Source: Chloroflexota bacterium
Lineage (GTDB): Bacteria; Chloroflexota; Dehalococcoidia; SHYB01; JACPQI01
Reading direction: 5' to 3'
DNA length: 14,587 nucleotides
Assembly (NCBI GenBank): GCA_016190545.1
Contig: JACPQI010000013.1
Location: 1-14,587 of the forward strand
Positions 6,851 to 13,622 of this stretch are shown piece after piece. Under the pieces are notes generated by a model. The model saw only the letters and a program-made list of their open reading frames with translations, was not told the origin of the DNA and searched no databases. How positions within the stretch are numbered: the first letter of the stretch is position 1; every line of letters begins with the position of its first letter. Position numbers and translations under genes: made by a program.

Positions 6851-7333
6851 CTACCGCAAGGCCCGCGAGCGGGCCGTCGGTTCCTTGGTGGCGGTATATG
6901 TCCGCTCAATGTCGGCGACTTTGGCCACGGCATCCGCGTCCTCGCCGGCGCCCAGCGGTGTGGCAAACCAGGCCTGCAGGATCTCCTTGGCCACCGCCTC
7001 GGAGGTGCGACGCAGGCTCATGGTGAGCACATTCGCCAGGTTCCATGTGCGGGCACCGGCAGCCGTCTCGGCGTCGTCGCACAGCGCAGCCCGGATGCCC
7101 GGCACCTTGTTGGCGGCGATGGTGACGCCGGTGCCGGTCCAGCATAGCAAGACCCCTTCGTCACAGCGTCCGGAGACCACCTCCTCGGCCACCGCTCGGG
7201 CCACAATAGGCCATAGAGGGTCGCCTTCACCCAAGGCTCCCAGGAGCTTCACCTGGTGGCCCAGTCGCTGGAGCTCTCCCACAACGGCGTCCGTGAGATG
7301 GGTCCGTTCGTCGCTTCCTACTGCCAGCCGCAT
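6851..7333 (-). CDS. RpiB/LacA/LacB-family protein with an atypical active site
   Basis: 160 residues, the normal RpiB length, with the family core GVLLCWTGTGVTIAANKVPG (residues 60-79), IRAALC, and NLANVL (98-103). Classical RpiB interconverts ribose 5-phosphate and ribulose 5-phosphate. C64 and T66 of the active-site loop remain, and D8 is kept in GSDERT. However, the His after that Asp is Glu (E9), the Gly after the Cys is Trp (W65), the His before Asn in the usual HN motif is Trp (W97), and the C-terminal phosphate-binding arginine region of the E. coli enzyme is replaced by acidic EDADAVAKV. This points to a variant subfamily with a different substrate, so rpiB is not assigned. The ATG at 7333 has GGGGAG (complement at 7341-7346) upstream. 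It follows xerC by 33 bp. Confidence 0.82.
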   Translation of the reverse strand: MRLAVGSDERTHLTDAVVGELQRLGHQVKLLGALGEGDPLWPIVARAVAEEVVSGRCDEGVLLCWTGTGVTIAANKVPGIRAALCDDAETAAGARTWNLANVLTMSLRRTSEAVAKEILQAWFATPLGAGEDADAVAKVADIERTYTATKEPTARSRALR

Positions 7334-7366
7334 CGCTTCTCTCCCCTGCGACGAGAAGTTGAAAGA

Positions 7367-8284
7367 CTACTGCGCCCTCGGGTGGGCCTTGTCGTACTCT
7401 TCCCGGACGTGCTCTTTCGTGAGGTGCGTGTAGATCTGAGTCGTGGCGATATTCGCATGGCCCAGCAGCTCCTGGACGTGGCGCAGGGGCGCGCCGTGGC
7501 GGAGCTGGTGGGTGGCGAAGCTGTGCCGCAGCGTGTGGGGGGTGATAGGGGTCTGAATGCCCGCCGTCGCCGCATATCCCTTGAGGATGAGCCAAAAGCC
7601 CTGCCTGGTCAAGCGGTCGCCCCGGCGATTGAGAAAGAGGGCCTCTGTCTCGTTCTGCCGCACGAGGGTTGGACGGGCGTCGCGCAGGTATACGCTAAGG
7701 GCCTCCACCGCTGTGTCGTGGATAGGTATCATGCGCTCTTTGGAGCCTTTGCCCACACAGCGCACGTAGCCATAACCGGGTTGAAGGTGCACATCGTGCA
7801 CGTTGAGACCCATGAGCTCGGAGACGCGCAGCCCGCTGGCATAGAGGATCTCCAGCATGGCCTTATCGCGTGTCGCCTCAATCCCTTGCCGCGCGCTCGG
7901 GCTTTCAACAAGAGTCTTGGCTTCCTCTTCGCTCAAGGGGCGGGGCAAGCGGCGCTCCACCTTGAGAGAGGTGATCTCTTTGGTTGGGTCTTCCGACACC
8001 ACTTTAGCTTCTTCTGTCAGGAACTCGAAGAAGGACTTGAGGGCGGCTACCTTGCGGGACATGGTGCTGGTCTTGTACTTCTTATCGGACAGCGTCAAGA
8101 TGTAATCGGAAAGGACAGGACGTGTGACCTGGCTCCAGGAAGTAATGGGGCCATTCGGGCCGCTGCGCGTGCTGACGAAATCGGCGAACTGGCTGAGATC
8201 GTTGCGATAGGCCGCGATGGTGTTGCGCGACGAGGCCTTTTCCAGCGTGTGGTAATCAAGAAAAGCCTGTACCTGCTCTCGCAT
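7367..8284 (-). CDS. xerC: Tyrosine recombinase XerC/XerD-like
   Basis: A 305-residue tyrosine recombinase, the standard Xer length. The N-terminal SAM-like core-binding domain (about 1-105) contains SRNTIAAYRNDLSQFADF. The catalytic domain has the full set: R153 in ASGLRVSEL, the beta-hairpin Lys in GKGSK (179-182), H250 and R253 in PHTLRHSFATH, H276 in LLGHANI, and the nucleophile Y285 in TTQIYTHL. Spacing from H250 to Y285 matches E. coli XerD. It would resolve chromosome dimers at dif, or integrate elements; no dif-like site was identified here. The frame is open back to 8416, but I chose the ATG at 8284 because AAGGGG lies about 7 nt before it and the extra 44 residues are not Xer-like. 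XerC versus XerD cannot be told apart from this sequence, so the symbol is tentative. Confidence 0.88.
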   Translation of the reverse strand: MREQVQAFLDYHTLEKASSRNTIAAYRNDLSQFADFVSTRSGPNGPITSWSQVTRPVLSDYILTLSDKKYKTSTMSRKVAALKSFFEFLTEEAKVVSEDPTKEITSLKVERRLPRPLSEEEAKTLVESPSARQGIEATRDKAMLEILYASGLRVSELMGLNVHDVHLQPGYGYVRCVGKGSKERMIPIHDTAVEALSVYLRDARPTLVRQNETEALFLNRRGDRLTRQGFWLILKGYAATAGIQTPITPHTLRHSFATHQLRHGAPLRHVQELLGHANIATTQIYTHLTKEHVREEYDKAHPRAQ

Positions 8285-8511
8285 AGCGTGCCCCTTTGCA
8301 ACCAACCCCTTGCGCTGCCGCGCGCCGCCTGCTTGCCAATATTCTAACATAACTCGACGCTTTGCATAATGGAAGTCGGTTGTCATTGGAGACGAAAATG
8401 AAATGGGGTTAAGCATAAAGGAGAAAACCCTGGTGCTCAGTCACAGTAGCTTGTTTACGAGCAAGCCCGCTGCTGCAGTATGCGATAGTTGAGAAAGTGC
8501 CACCCGCCACC

Positions 8512-8565
8512 GTCGTTGCGAGCGAAGCAACCTGGTGGGGTGGTGGGGCCCGCAACCCCACCAGG
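8512..8565. repeat. Dispersed inverted repeat, copy A (shortened)
   Basis: It starts GTCGTTGCGAGCGAAGCAAC and contains CCTGGTGGGGT (8531-8541), perfectly paired with ACCCCACCAGG (8555-8565) around a 13-nt loop. The same start and the same CTGGTGGGGT/ACCCCACCAG arms occur in the longer element at 11333-11470. This copy lacks the second terminal repeat (the ...TCGCAATGAC end), so it is truncated or decayed. It lies in the divergent xerC/lgt spacer. Confidence 0.65.
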
Positions 8566-8637
8566 AAGAATCCCCGTTCCAGCCTTGCCGTCGCCCATGG
8601 GATCGGCAGAAATACCCATAGTTAGTGTATCCTGGTA

Positions 8638-8681
8638 GCGCCGGGCGCATCCTAGCTTAGAAGAAGACGTCAGCCCGGCGC
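8638..8681 (+). promoter_or_regulatory. Leader hairpin directly abutting the lgt ribosome binding site
   Basis: GCGCCGGGC (8638-8646) and GCCCGGCGC (8673-8681) form a perfect 9-bp all-G/C stem with a 26-nt loop. The next bases, GGGAGG (8682-8687), are the Shine-Dalgarno of lgt, 10 nt before its ATG. If this region is transcribed, the stem sits flush against the ribosome binding site and could affect translation initiation. Alternatively it is a chance palindrome or a DNA operator. Confidence 0.45.
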
Positions 8682-8697
8682 GGGAGGCAAGCTACCC

Positions 8698-9555
8698 ATG
8701 CTGCACGAAATCAAGATAGGCATGAGCCCCTACCTGATTGACTCCGGGGGCTTCCAGTTGACCTGGCATGGCTTCTTCTCCTTTGTAGGCGTGGCGGTGG
8801 CGGTGCTGGTCATCGCCTGGCTGGCGCGGCGGCAGAAGATCAAGGACGACTACGTCTACAACATAGCGCTGTGGGCCATCATCGGCGGCATCATCGGCGC
8901 CCGCCTGGTCCACGTCGTGGACAACTGGGACTTCTATACCAACAACCCTGGAGAGATACTCAAAGTCTGGAACGGTGGCATTGGCCTGTGGGGCGGTCTG
9001 CTGGGCGGGACCCTGGCCGGCCTCGCCTCGGCCTACCTCATGTCCACCGACGACAAGCCGTACCCAATACGTCAGCTCCTCCACCTCGCTCCCATCGGCT
9101 TGCTCGTCGGACAGGCCATCGGGCGCATCGGCGACATCATCAACGGCGAGCATTACAGCGACATCACCAATCTGCCGTGGGGTGTGGTCTACACCCATCC
9201 CAAGAACCCAAGCGTGTTGGCGGGCATCGAGGCCCCGCAGCACCCTGTCGTTGCCTACGAGTTGCTTTTTGATCTGGCCTTTGCCTATGTCTTGTTCCGT
9301 CTGTTGGGGCGGCTGAAGCCGAACGGCATCATGTTTCCTGTCTACATAGGTGGCTACGCGCTGTGGCGCTTCGCCATTCAGTTCTTGCGCACCGACGACG
9401 TGAAGTTTGCCGGGCTCCAGGAGGCCCACATTATCGCCCTCATCGTTCTGGCCGTCGCCGTGCCCATCGTAGCCTACAAGGCCAAGTGGGTGGCGCGCCC
9501 TGCCGTCCAGACCCCGAACCCTCCCAGCGCGGCGCCCCAGTCCAAGAAAGGCTAA
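8698..9555 (+). CDS. lgt: Prolipoprotein diacylglyceryl transferase
   Basis: A 285-residue polytopic membrane enzyme that moves diacylglycerol from phosphatidylglycerol to the lipobox Cys of preprolipoproteins, the first step of lipoprotein maturation. The Lgt signature is present as GRIGDIINGEHY (residues 142-153). Other landmarks are GARLVHVV (R69), the Gly-rich GGIGLWGGLLGG (93-104), HPVVAYE (182-188), and YALWRFAIQFLR (220-231) with conserved arginines. Where E. coli has the active-region His103 this protein has W98, a substitution that I recall from Gram-positive and Chloroflexi-type enzymes. About seven hydrophobic segments are seen, followed by a polar Pro-rich tail. GGGAGG (8682-8687) supports the ATG at 8698. 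It leads an operon whose last gene encodes a lipoprotein, and the window also holds a second predicted lipoprotein. Confidence 0.95.
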   Translation: MLHEIKIGMSPYLIDSGGFQLTWHGFFSFVGVAVAVLVIAWLARRQKIKDDYVYNIALWAIIGGIIGARLVHVVDNWDFYTNNPGEILKVWNGGIGLWGGLLGGTLAGLASAYLMSTDDKPYPIRQLLHLAPIGLLVGQAIGRIGDIINGEHYSDITNLPWGVVYTHPKNPSVLAGIEAPQHPVVAYELLFDLAFAYVLFRLLGRLKPNGIMFPVYIGGYALWRFAIQFLRTDDVKFAGLQEAHIIALIVLAVAVPIVAYKAKWVARPAVQTPNPPSAAPQSKKG

Positions 9556-9566
9556 GAAACTTTTCC

Positions 9567-9815
9567 ATGCCGAAGGCCGTATTCTATAGCAGGAAGGACT
9601 GTTATCTCTGCGACCAGGCCAGGGCGGTCGTGGGCCGGTTGCGGGGTGAGCTGGGCTTGGAGGTGGAGGAAGTGGACATCAATCAGGACGAATCGGCCCA
9701 TCTCAAGTATTGGGCTGTTATCCCGGTGCTTGCGCTTGAGGGCGGCGCGGTCTTGGAGACCTGGATCAGCGAAGAGGCGGTAAGAAACGCGGTGCGGCGG
9801 GCGGGACCAGAGTAG
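9567..9815 (+). CDS. Glutaredoxin-like thiol-disulfide protein (DUF836/Glrx-like)
   Basis: An 82-residue thioredoxin-fold protein. It begins MPKAVFYSRKDCYLCDQA, with the redox pair C12-x-x-C15 directly after the first strand. It continues with VDINQDE and has VIPVL with cis-Pro P53 before the third strand, followed by ETWISEEAV. This is the architecture of the glutaredoxin-like Pfam family once called DUF836. There is no signal peptide, so it is cytoplasmic, and it may pass or sense thiol reducing power. It starts 11 bp after lgt ends and the ribosome binding site is weak, so translation may depend on coupling with lgt. The frame is open further upstream within lgt, but that part is a shadow of lgt. 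Its place between lgt and ccdA suggests it works with the thiol-redox genes downstream. Confidence 0.82.
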   Translation: MPKAVFYSRKDCYLCDQARAVVGRLRGELGLEVEEVDINQDESAHLKYWAVIPVLALEGGAVLETWISEEAVRNAVRRAGPE

Positions 9816-9872
9816 GCTGGGGAGACACGTTCCAACGGAGCGCGTTCAGCCTGGCGGCGCGGTGGGACTTTC

Positions 9873-10595
9873 ATGGACGTAGCTGGCATCTCCATAGGGT
9901 TGGCCTTTGCGGCGGGCGTGGTGTCCTTTGTCTCGCCCTGTGTGCTGCCGCTGGCCCCGGTCTACCTGGCGAACCTGACGGGAGCTGCAGCGCAGGGCGC
10001 TCGCGGGCGGAGTGGCGCCCTCACGACGTTCATCCATGCCGCCCTCTTCGTGCTGGGGTTCAGCATTGTGTTTGTGCTGCTCGGCGTGCTGGTGGGCTGG
10101 CTGGGCCTGGGTGTGCGAGACCACATCACCACGCTGTCGCGCATTGCCGGCGGCTTCGTCATCGTCTTCGGCCTCCATATGATAGGACTCATCCGCATCC
10201 CCTTGCTGTACCGCACCATGCGGCTGGACTTCAACCCCAACACCAAACTTGGCTACGGGCGGTCGTTGTTCCTCGGCTCCGGCTTTGCCTTGGGCTGGAC
10301 GCCCTGCATCGGGCCGACCCTGGGAGCAGTGCTCTCCCTGGGCCTGAACTCGGGGCAAATCGGCGAGAGCGCGTTCCTGCTCGCCGTCTACTCGGTGGGG
10401 CTGGGCATACCATTCCTGGCTTTGGGAGCCGTTGCGGCCCCGGCGGGCGATGTCATGAAGCGGCTCTCGCGCCACATGCATCTCATCGAGGTGGCAAGCG
10501 GCGCCATTTTGGTGGCGGCGGGCGTATTGCTGGTGACGAACAGCCTGACCCGCTTCAACGCTTTCTTCAACTCCGGATTGGGATCAAGCATCTAA
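9873..10595 (+). CDS. ccdA: CcdA/DsbD-type transmembrane thiol-electron carrier
   Basis: 240 residues with six hydrophobic segments (roughly 5-30, 54-80, 87-107, 130-157, 165-190, 205-225), the CcdA layout. The two membrane cysteines that relay electrons are in VSFVSPCVLPL (C23) and LGWTPCIGPTLG (C145); the paired P-C-x-x-P-like motifs in segments 1 and 4 are diagnostic. CcdA takes electrons from cytoplasmic thioredoxin and reduces extracytoplasmic partners, such as the TlpA/ResA-like protein encoded next, often for cytochrome c maturation. The ATG at 9873 is preceded by GGTGGGA (9861-9867). It lies 57 bp after the glutaredoxin-like gene and 34 bp before the tlpA-like gene. No haem-lyase or cytochrome gene is in the window, so a cytochrome c role is only inferred. 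Confidence 0.93.
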   Translation: MDVAGISIGLAFAAGVVSFVSPCVLPLAPVYLANLTGAAAQGARGRSGALTTFIHAALFVLGFSIVFVLLGVLVGWLGLGVRDHITTLSRIAGGFVIVFGLHMIGLIRIPLLYRTMRLDFNPNTKLGYGRSLFLGSGFALGWTPCIGPTLGAVLSLGLNSGQIGESAFLLAVYSVGLGIPFLALGAVAAPAGDVMKRLSRHMHLIEVASGAILVAAGVLLVTNSLTRFNAFFNSGLGSSI

Positions 10596-10629
10596 GTTTA
10601 AGATAGAAAGGCCCACGAAAGGACGCATT

Positions 10630-11199
10630 ATGACGAGACTGACGAAGGTGCTGGTCCTAGGCATTGCAACGCTGGCCCTGCTCGCTGCGGCGTGCGGTGG
10701 CGGGTCGAGCGCCGCTGAACCAGAGCCAGGCGGTACGGGGCCGTCCGGCACCGTGTTGGGAGTCGGCCCGGAGGTGGGCAAGCTGGCGCCGTCGTTCACA
10801 CTCGGCGGCCCCAGCGGCTTCGAGGCGAGCCTCAGCGACTACCGCGGCAAGCCTCTCCTCATCAACTTCTGGGCGACCTGGTGCGGGCCGTGCAAGACGG
10901 AGATGCCGCATCTCCAGGAAGCCCAGAACGAGTTGGGATCCAAGGGCCTCACGGTGCTGCTTGTCGATCTGGACGAGTCGGAGCGGGCGGTAACGAACTA
11001 CCTCAAAGATCTGAACATCACCATGCCTACGGTCATCGATAAGGGTCTGAAGATGTCCAGCGGCAGGTACGGCGTTTTCGGCCTTCCCACCACCTTCTTT
11101 GTCGATGAGCGTGGCGTCATCACCTATATCAAAATCGGCCCCTTCCTCCAGAAGCAGGAGCTCCTCGACAAAATCGCCGAAAAGCTCAAGCTCTCCTAG
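10630..11199 (+). CDS. TlpA/ResA-like thioredoxin lipoprotein
   Basis: 189 residues. The signal peptide ends in a lipobox-like LAAAC (C22), followed by a Gly/Ser/Pro linker to about residue 48, so this is a membrane-anchored lipoprotein facing outward. The redoxin domain starts near GKLAPSFTLGG and carries INFWATWCGPCKTEMPHL with the redox pair C85/C88, VLLVDLDE, and GLPTTFFVDERG with cis-Pro P153. This is the TlpA/ResA/CcmG subfamily, which reduces disulfides outside the cytoplasm (for example apocytochrome c cysteines) using electrons from CcdA. AAAGGA (10618-10623) lies 6 nt before the ATG at 10630. It is the last gene of the operon: it needs Lgt (first gene) for anchoring and CcdA (preceding gene) for reduction. 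Oxidase versus reductase direction is inferred from CcdA linkage. Confidence 0.92.
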   Translation: MTRLTKVLVLGIATLALLAAACGGGSSAAEPEPGGTGPSGTVLGVGPEVGKLAPSFTLGGPSGFEASLSDYRGKPLLINFWATWCGPCKTEMPHLQEAQNELGSKGLTVLLVDLDESERAVTNYLKDLNITMPTVIDKGLKMSSGRYGVFGLPTTFFVDERGVITYIKIGPFLQKQELLDKIAEKLKLS

Positions 11200-11214
11200 G
11201 TTGTACATAGGAGA
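11192..11214 (+). terminator. Possible weak terminator hairpin overlapping the tlpA-like stop codon
   Basis: TCTCCTA (11192-11198) and TAGGAGA (11208-11214) form a perfect 7-bp stem around a 9-nt loop, overlapping the stop codon at 11197-11199. No U-tract follows, so function as an intrinsic terminator is doubtful; the position at the end of the operon is the main support. Confidence 0.3.
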
Positions 11215-11228
11215 CTACTGCTAGGTTC

Positions 11229-11280
11229 TGTTGACATTGCTATCTGGGCTAGTGGCCTTTGCTGGATACGAATGTCAACA
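11229..11280. repeat. Perfect 10-bp inverted repeat with a 32-bp centre
   Basis: TGTTGACATT (11229-11238) is the exact reverse complement of AATGTCAACA (11271-11280). The arms contain TTGACA on both strands, but no matching -10 box is seen at promoter spacing. It could be the ends of a tiny non-autonomous element or a paired binding site. I see no target-site duplication at its edges. Confidence 0.5.
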
Positions 11281-11332
11281 CACCCTAATACTTTGAAGAT
11301 CCCCCACCGCTCTATGAGACGGCCATAGTCCC

Positions 11333-11470
11333 GTCGTTGCGAGTGGTCTTCGCCCGTGGCAACCTGGTGGGGTGGCCTTCCGGTCCCGGAATGATGGAAA
11401 GAAAGCGGGAACCGTAGCAGGCCCCATGACCCCACCAGATTGCCTCGCTCTATGACTCGTTCGCAATGAC
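11333..11470. repeat. Dispersed inverted-repeat element, copy B (full length, MITE/REP-like)
   Basis: A 138-bp element with nested inverted repeats. The outer arms are GTCGTTGCGA (11333-11342) and TCGCAATGAC (11461-11470), matching at 9 of 10 positions. The inner arms are GCAACCTGGTGGGGT (11359-11373) and ACCCCACCAGATTGC (11429-11443), matching at 14 of 15. Copy A at 8512-8565 shares the left outer and inner arms. I recall intergenic repeats with ends of the type GTCATTGCGAG ... CTCGCAATGAC from many bacteria. It has no coding capacity and lies between the convergent tlpA-like and recJ genes. Confidence 0.7.
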
Positions 11471-11556
11471 TGGGGGTGCGGTGCTTCTTCAGTCAGCGGA
11501 CAGCCGAACAAAGATCTGCATCTTCAAAAAACTATCGTGACCGAGAGAGGCGTAGG

Positions 11557-13233
11557 TTAGGCGGGTTCGAGGTCCAGGATGTTGAGCTTGAGGGCGGAGT
11601 CGCCGCCCCAGCGGCCCAGTGAAAACGTGTAGACGATATCGGCAGAGCCGTTGACCTGGGACAAGACTCGGCCCTGTCGGAAGGCGATAGCCTCCCACAC
11701 AGCGGGGCCTGCTTTGAGTTTGAAGAGGGCGTGCTGGTTGTCGCTGCCCACGCCGCGCTGTTCCAGCACCTGGACGCGGCGGCTGAGGAAGGTGGGCGGC
11801 GCGTTCCCCTGGCCAAAGGGCGCCAGGGCCATGAGGTGGGGAAGCGTCGCGCCGGTCAGCCGGGTGAGGGGCACCTCAGCGTCGATGGCGATGAAGGGCT
11901 GGAGGTCTTTGCCCGCGAGGCGGCTGGAGGCGAGGGCACGCAACCGCCGTGTAAGCTCGGGGAGCCGGCTGCTGGGAATGCTGAACCCCGCAGCCTGGGG
12001 ATGCCCGCCGAAGACACTAAACAGGTCGCGGCACTCAGTGAATGCTTGTATGATGTTGAACTCCGGGATGCTGCGAGCGCTGGCCCGGGAGTGAGATGCC
12101 CCCTCCTGCATGACCACCGCCGGGCGGTAGTAGCGTTCGACAAGCTTGCTGGCAACCAGGCCCACCACGCCCGGATGGTAGTCCGGCCCTCCGATGATCA
12201 AGACCTGCTCGTCCTTTTGCTTCTCCGCTTTTGGAAGGGCGTCACGGAGCAACGCCTCACACAGGTCCTGGCGCTCCACATTGCGCGACTCTAGCGTCTG
12301 GGCCAGGCGCTGCGCCTCCTCCGCAACGGGTGTGGTGAGGAGTTCGAAGCTGGGGCCGGCGTGGTCCAGACGGCCTGCGGCGTTGAGGCGCGGGCCGAGC
12401 AGGAATCCGATGGCCTCCGCGTCAACCTTGCCGCGCTCCAACCGGGCCGTCTCCATGAGGGCGAGCAGCCCCGGTCGGTGCGTCCGGTTGAGGGCGGCGA
12501 TGCCTTGCTTGACCAGCGCGTGGTTCTCCTCGGTCAGTGGCGCTTGGTCGGCCACGGTACCCAGGGCGACGAGTTCCAGCAGACTGCGGTCCCACGGCTT
12601 GCCACTCGCCTGGTACAGGGCCTGAGCCAGCTTGAAGGCCACCCCTACGGAAGCCAGACCGGTGAAGGGGTACGTAGAGTCGGGCAATCGTGGGTTGAGG
12701 ATAGTGTATGCGGTAGGCAGCAGCGGCGGCGGCGTGTGGTGGTCCACGATGAGGACATCCACTCCCGCTTCGCCCGCCTGCGCCACTTCCTTCACAGAGG
12801 TGATGCCGCAATCGGCGGTGAGGATGAGAGAAGCGCCGGCTGCCGTGAGCCGCTCCACCCCTGTGGCCGAAAGGCCGTGGCCCTCTTCCACCCGATGTGG
12901 GATGTAGGTGGCTACCCTGCCGCCCAAGTCTGTAAGCGATTGGTACAGCACCGCCGAGGCCGTGATGCCGTCGGCGTCGAAGTCGCCGACGATGCCGATG
13001 GTCTCGCCCCCTGCGATGGCCTTGCGGATGCGTTCGGCGGCCCTGTCCATACCGGGCATTAGCAAGGGGTCTAGCAAGGGCTGGTCGCCAGACCGCGCGA
13101 GGCGCTGATGTTGCTCCAGACTTCGGATGCCCCGGTGGTAAAGCACCTGGGCCACCAGCGGCGGCAAGTTGCCCAGAGCCTTGAAATGCTCCGGCGGCGC
13201 TATAGGGAGCAGGTGCCAGGAGCGTTGCGGCAC
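11557..13233 (-). CDS. recJ: Single-stranded-DNA-specific exonuclease RecJ
   Basis: 558 residues, typical for RecJ, the 5'-3' single-strand exonuclease of recombination and mismatch/base-excision repair. The DHH catalytic domain is complete: GDFDADGITA (D84, D86, D88), LTADCGI (D141), VDHHTPP (D164-H165-H166), TVADQAPL (D229) and GPRLNAAGR (280-288). The DHHA1 region follows with DYHPGVVGLVASKL (351-364) and GGHPQAAGFSI (409-419). The C-terminal OB-fold region contains APFGQGNAPPTF and ends in LKLNILDLEPA. The start is GTG at 13233; the upstream gene's stop codon TAG (13242-13244) runs into AGGAG, which serves as its ribosome binding site. It is the third gene after fabF and the DUF4870-like gene and is probably cotranscribed with them. 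Confidence 0.95.
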   Translation of the reverse strand: MPQRSWHLLPIAPPEHFKALGNLPPLVAQVLYHRGIRSLEQHQRLARSGDQPLLDPLLMPGMDRAAERIRKAIAGGETIGIVGDFDADGITASAVLYQSLTDLGGRVATYIPHRVEEGHGLSATGVERLTAAGASLILTADCGITSVKEVAQAGEAGVDVLIVDHHTPPPLLPTAYTILNPRLPDSTYPFTGLASVGVAFKLAQALYQASGKPWDRSLLELVALGTVADQAPLTEENHALVKQGIAALNRTHRPGLLALMETARLERGKVDAEAIGFLLGPRLNAAGRLDHAGPSFELLTTPVAEEAQRLAQTLESRNVERQDLCEALLRDALPKAEKQKDEQVLIIGGPDYHPGVVGLVASKLVERYYRPAVVMQEGASHSRASARSIPEFNIIQAFTECRDLFSVFGGHPQAAGFSIPSSRLPELTRRLRALASSRLAGKDLQPFIAIDAEVPLTRLTGATLPHLMALAPFGQGNAPPTFLSRRVQVLEQRGVGSDNQHALFKLKAGPAVWEAIAFRQGRVLSQVNGSADIVYTFSLGRWGGDSALKLNILDLEPA

Positions 13234-13241
13234 GGGGTCTC

Positions 13242-13622
13242 CTATTTCATGGAATGTTCAATGAATGGGCCCAGGAGCAGGTACTTGAAGTTGCGTCCTG
13301 CTATGCAGACCAGCGCCCCGAGAAAGGCGTAGGCGGCGAAGCCAAGGTAGATGAACTCCCCCACTTCTTTCTCGGACGGCGGGATGAGCAAGTAGAGAAT
13401 ATAGCCGATGAACTGGAACACTGCTGCTTGGGCCGCCTGGAAGCGTACCCAGGAAGAAGCGCGGCTTCGGACCAGGATGACCACGACGGCGATAGGCCCG
13501 ACGACGGCTACAGTCCCGGCCCAGATGGGCGCGACGAGAAGGGAAAGAAGGATCGTGAGATGAGCGCCGGCGGCCCACACACGTTCGGTCCGCGTCCTCG
13601 TGACAGGCGCTGCCACGGTCAC
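13242..13622 (-). CDS. DUF4870-like small membrane protein
   Basis: 126 residues with three to four hydrophobic segments (about 18-34, 36-52, 66-80 and 90-108). The segment [15 protein letters not shown], a [10 protein letters not shown] stretch, and [10 protein letters not shown] after a basic loop (RSRASSWVR) fit the DUF4870 pattern, in which an AHL motif precedes the first helix and a Q/A-rich motif opens the third. The function of this family is not established; proteins of this type are sometimes fused to Tic20-like domains. The start is a GTG at 13622, overlapping the fabF stop codon as GTGA (4 bp), so translation is probably coupled. The stop TAG overlaps the recJ ribosome binding site 8 bp upstream of recJ. 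The tight packing suggests one transcript, not necessarily shared function. Confidence 0.75.
   Translation of the reverse strand: MTVAAPVTRTRTERVWAAGAHLTILLSLLVAPIWAGTVAVVGPIAVVVILVRSRASSWVRFQAAQAAVFQFIGYILYLLIPPSEKEVGEFIYLGFAAYAFLGALVCIAGRNFKYLLLGPFIEHSMK

Noticed and set aside
6324..8347. Long plus-strand frames (over 360 residues) opposite the kinase-like, RpiB-like and xerC genes
   Set aside because: Antisense shadows of three genes with clear family motifs; long antisense frames are expected in G+C-rich DNA.
8285..8416. 44-residue N-terminal extension of the XerC frame
   Set aside because: The ATG at 8284 has a good ribosome binding site and gives the standard 305-residue Xer length; the extension matches no Xer domain.
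8692..9429. Minus-strand 245-residue frame opposite lgt
   Set aside because: Shadow of lgt, whose membrane segments and signature motif are on the plus strand.
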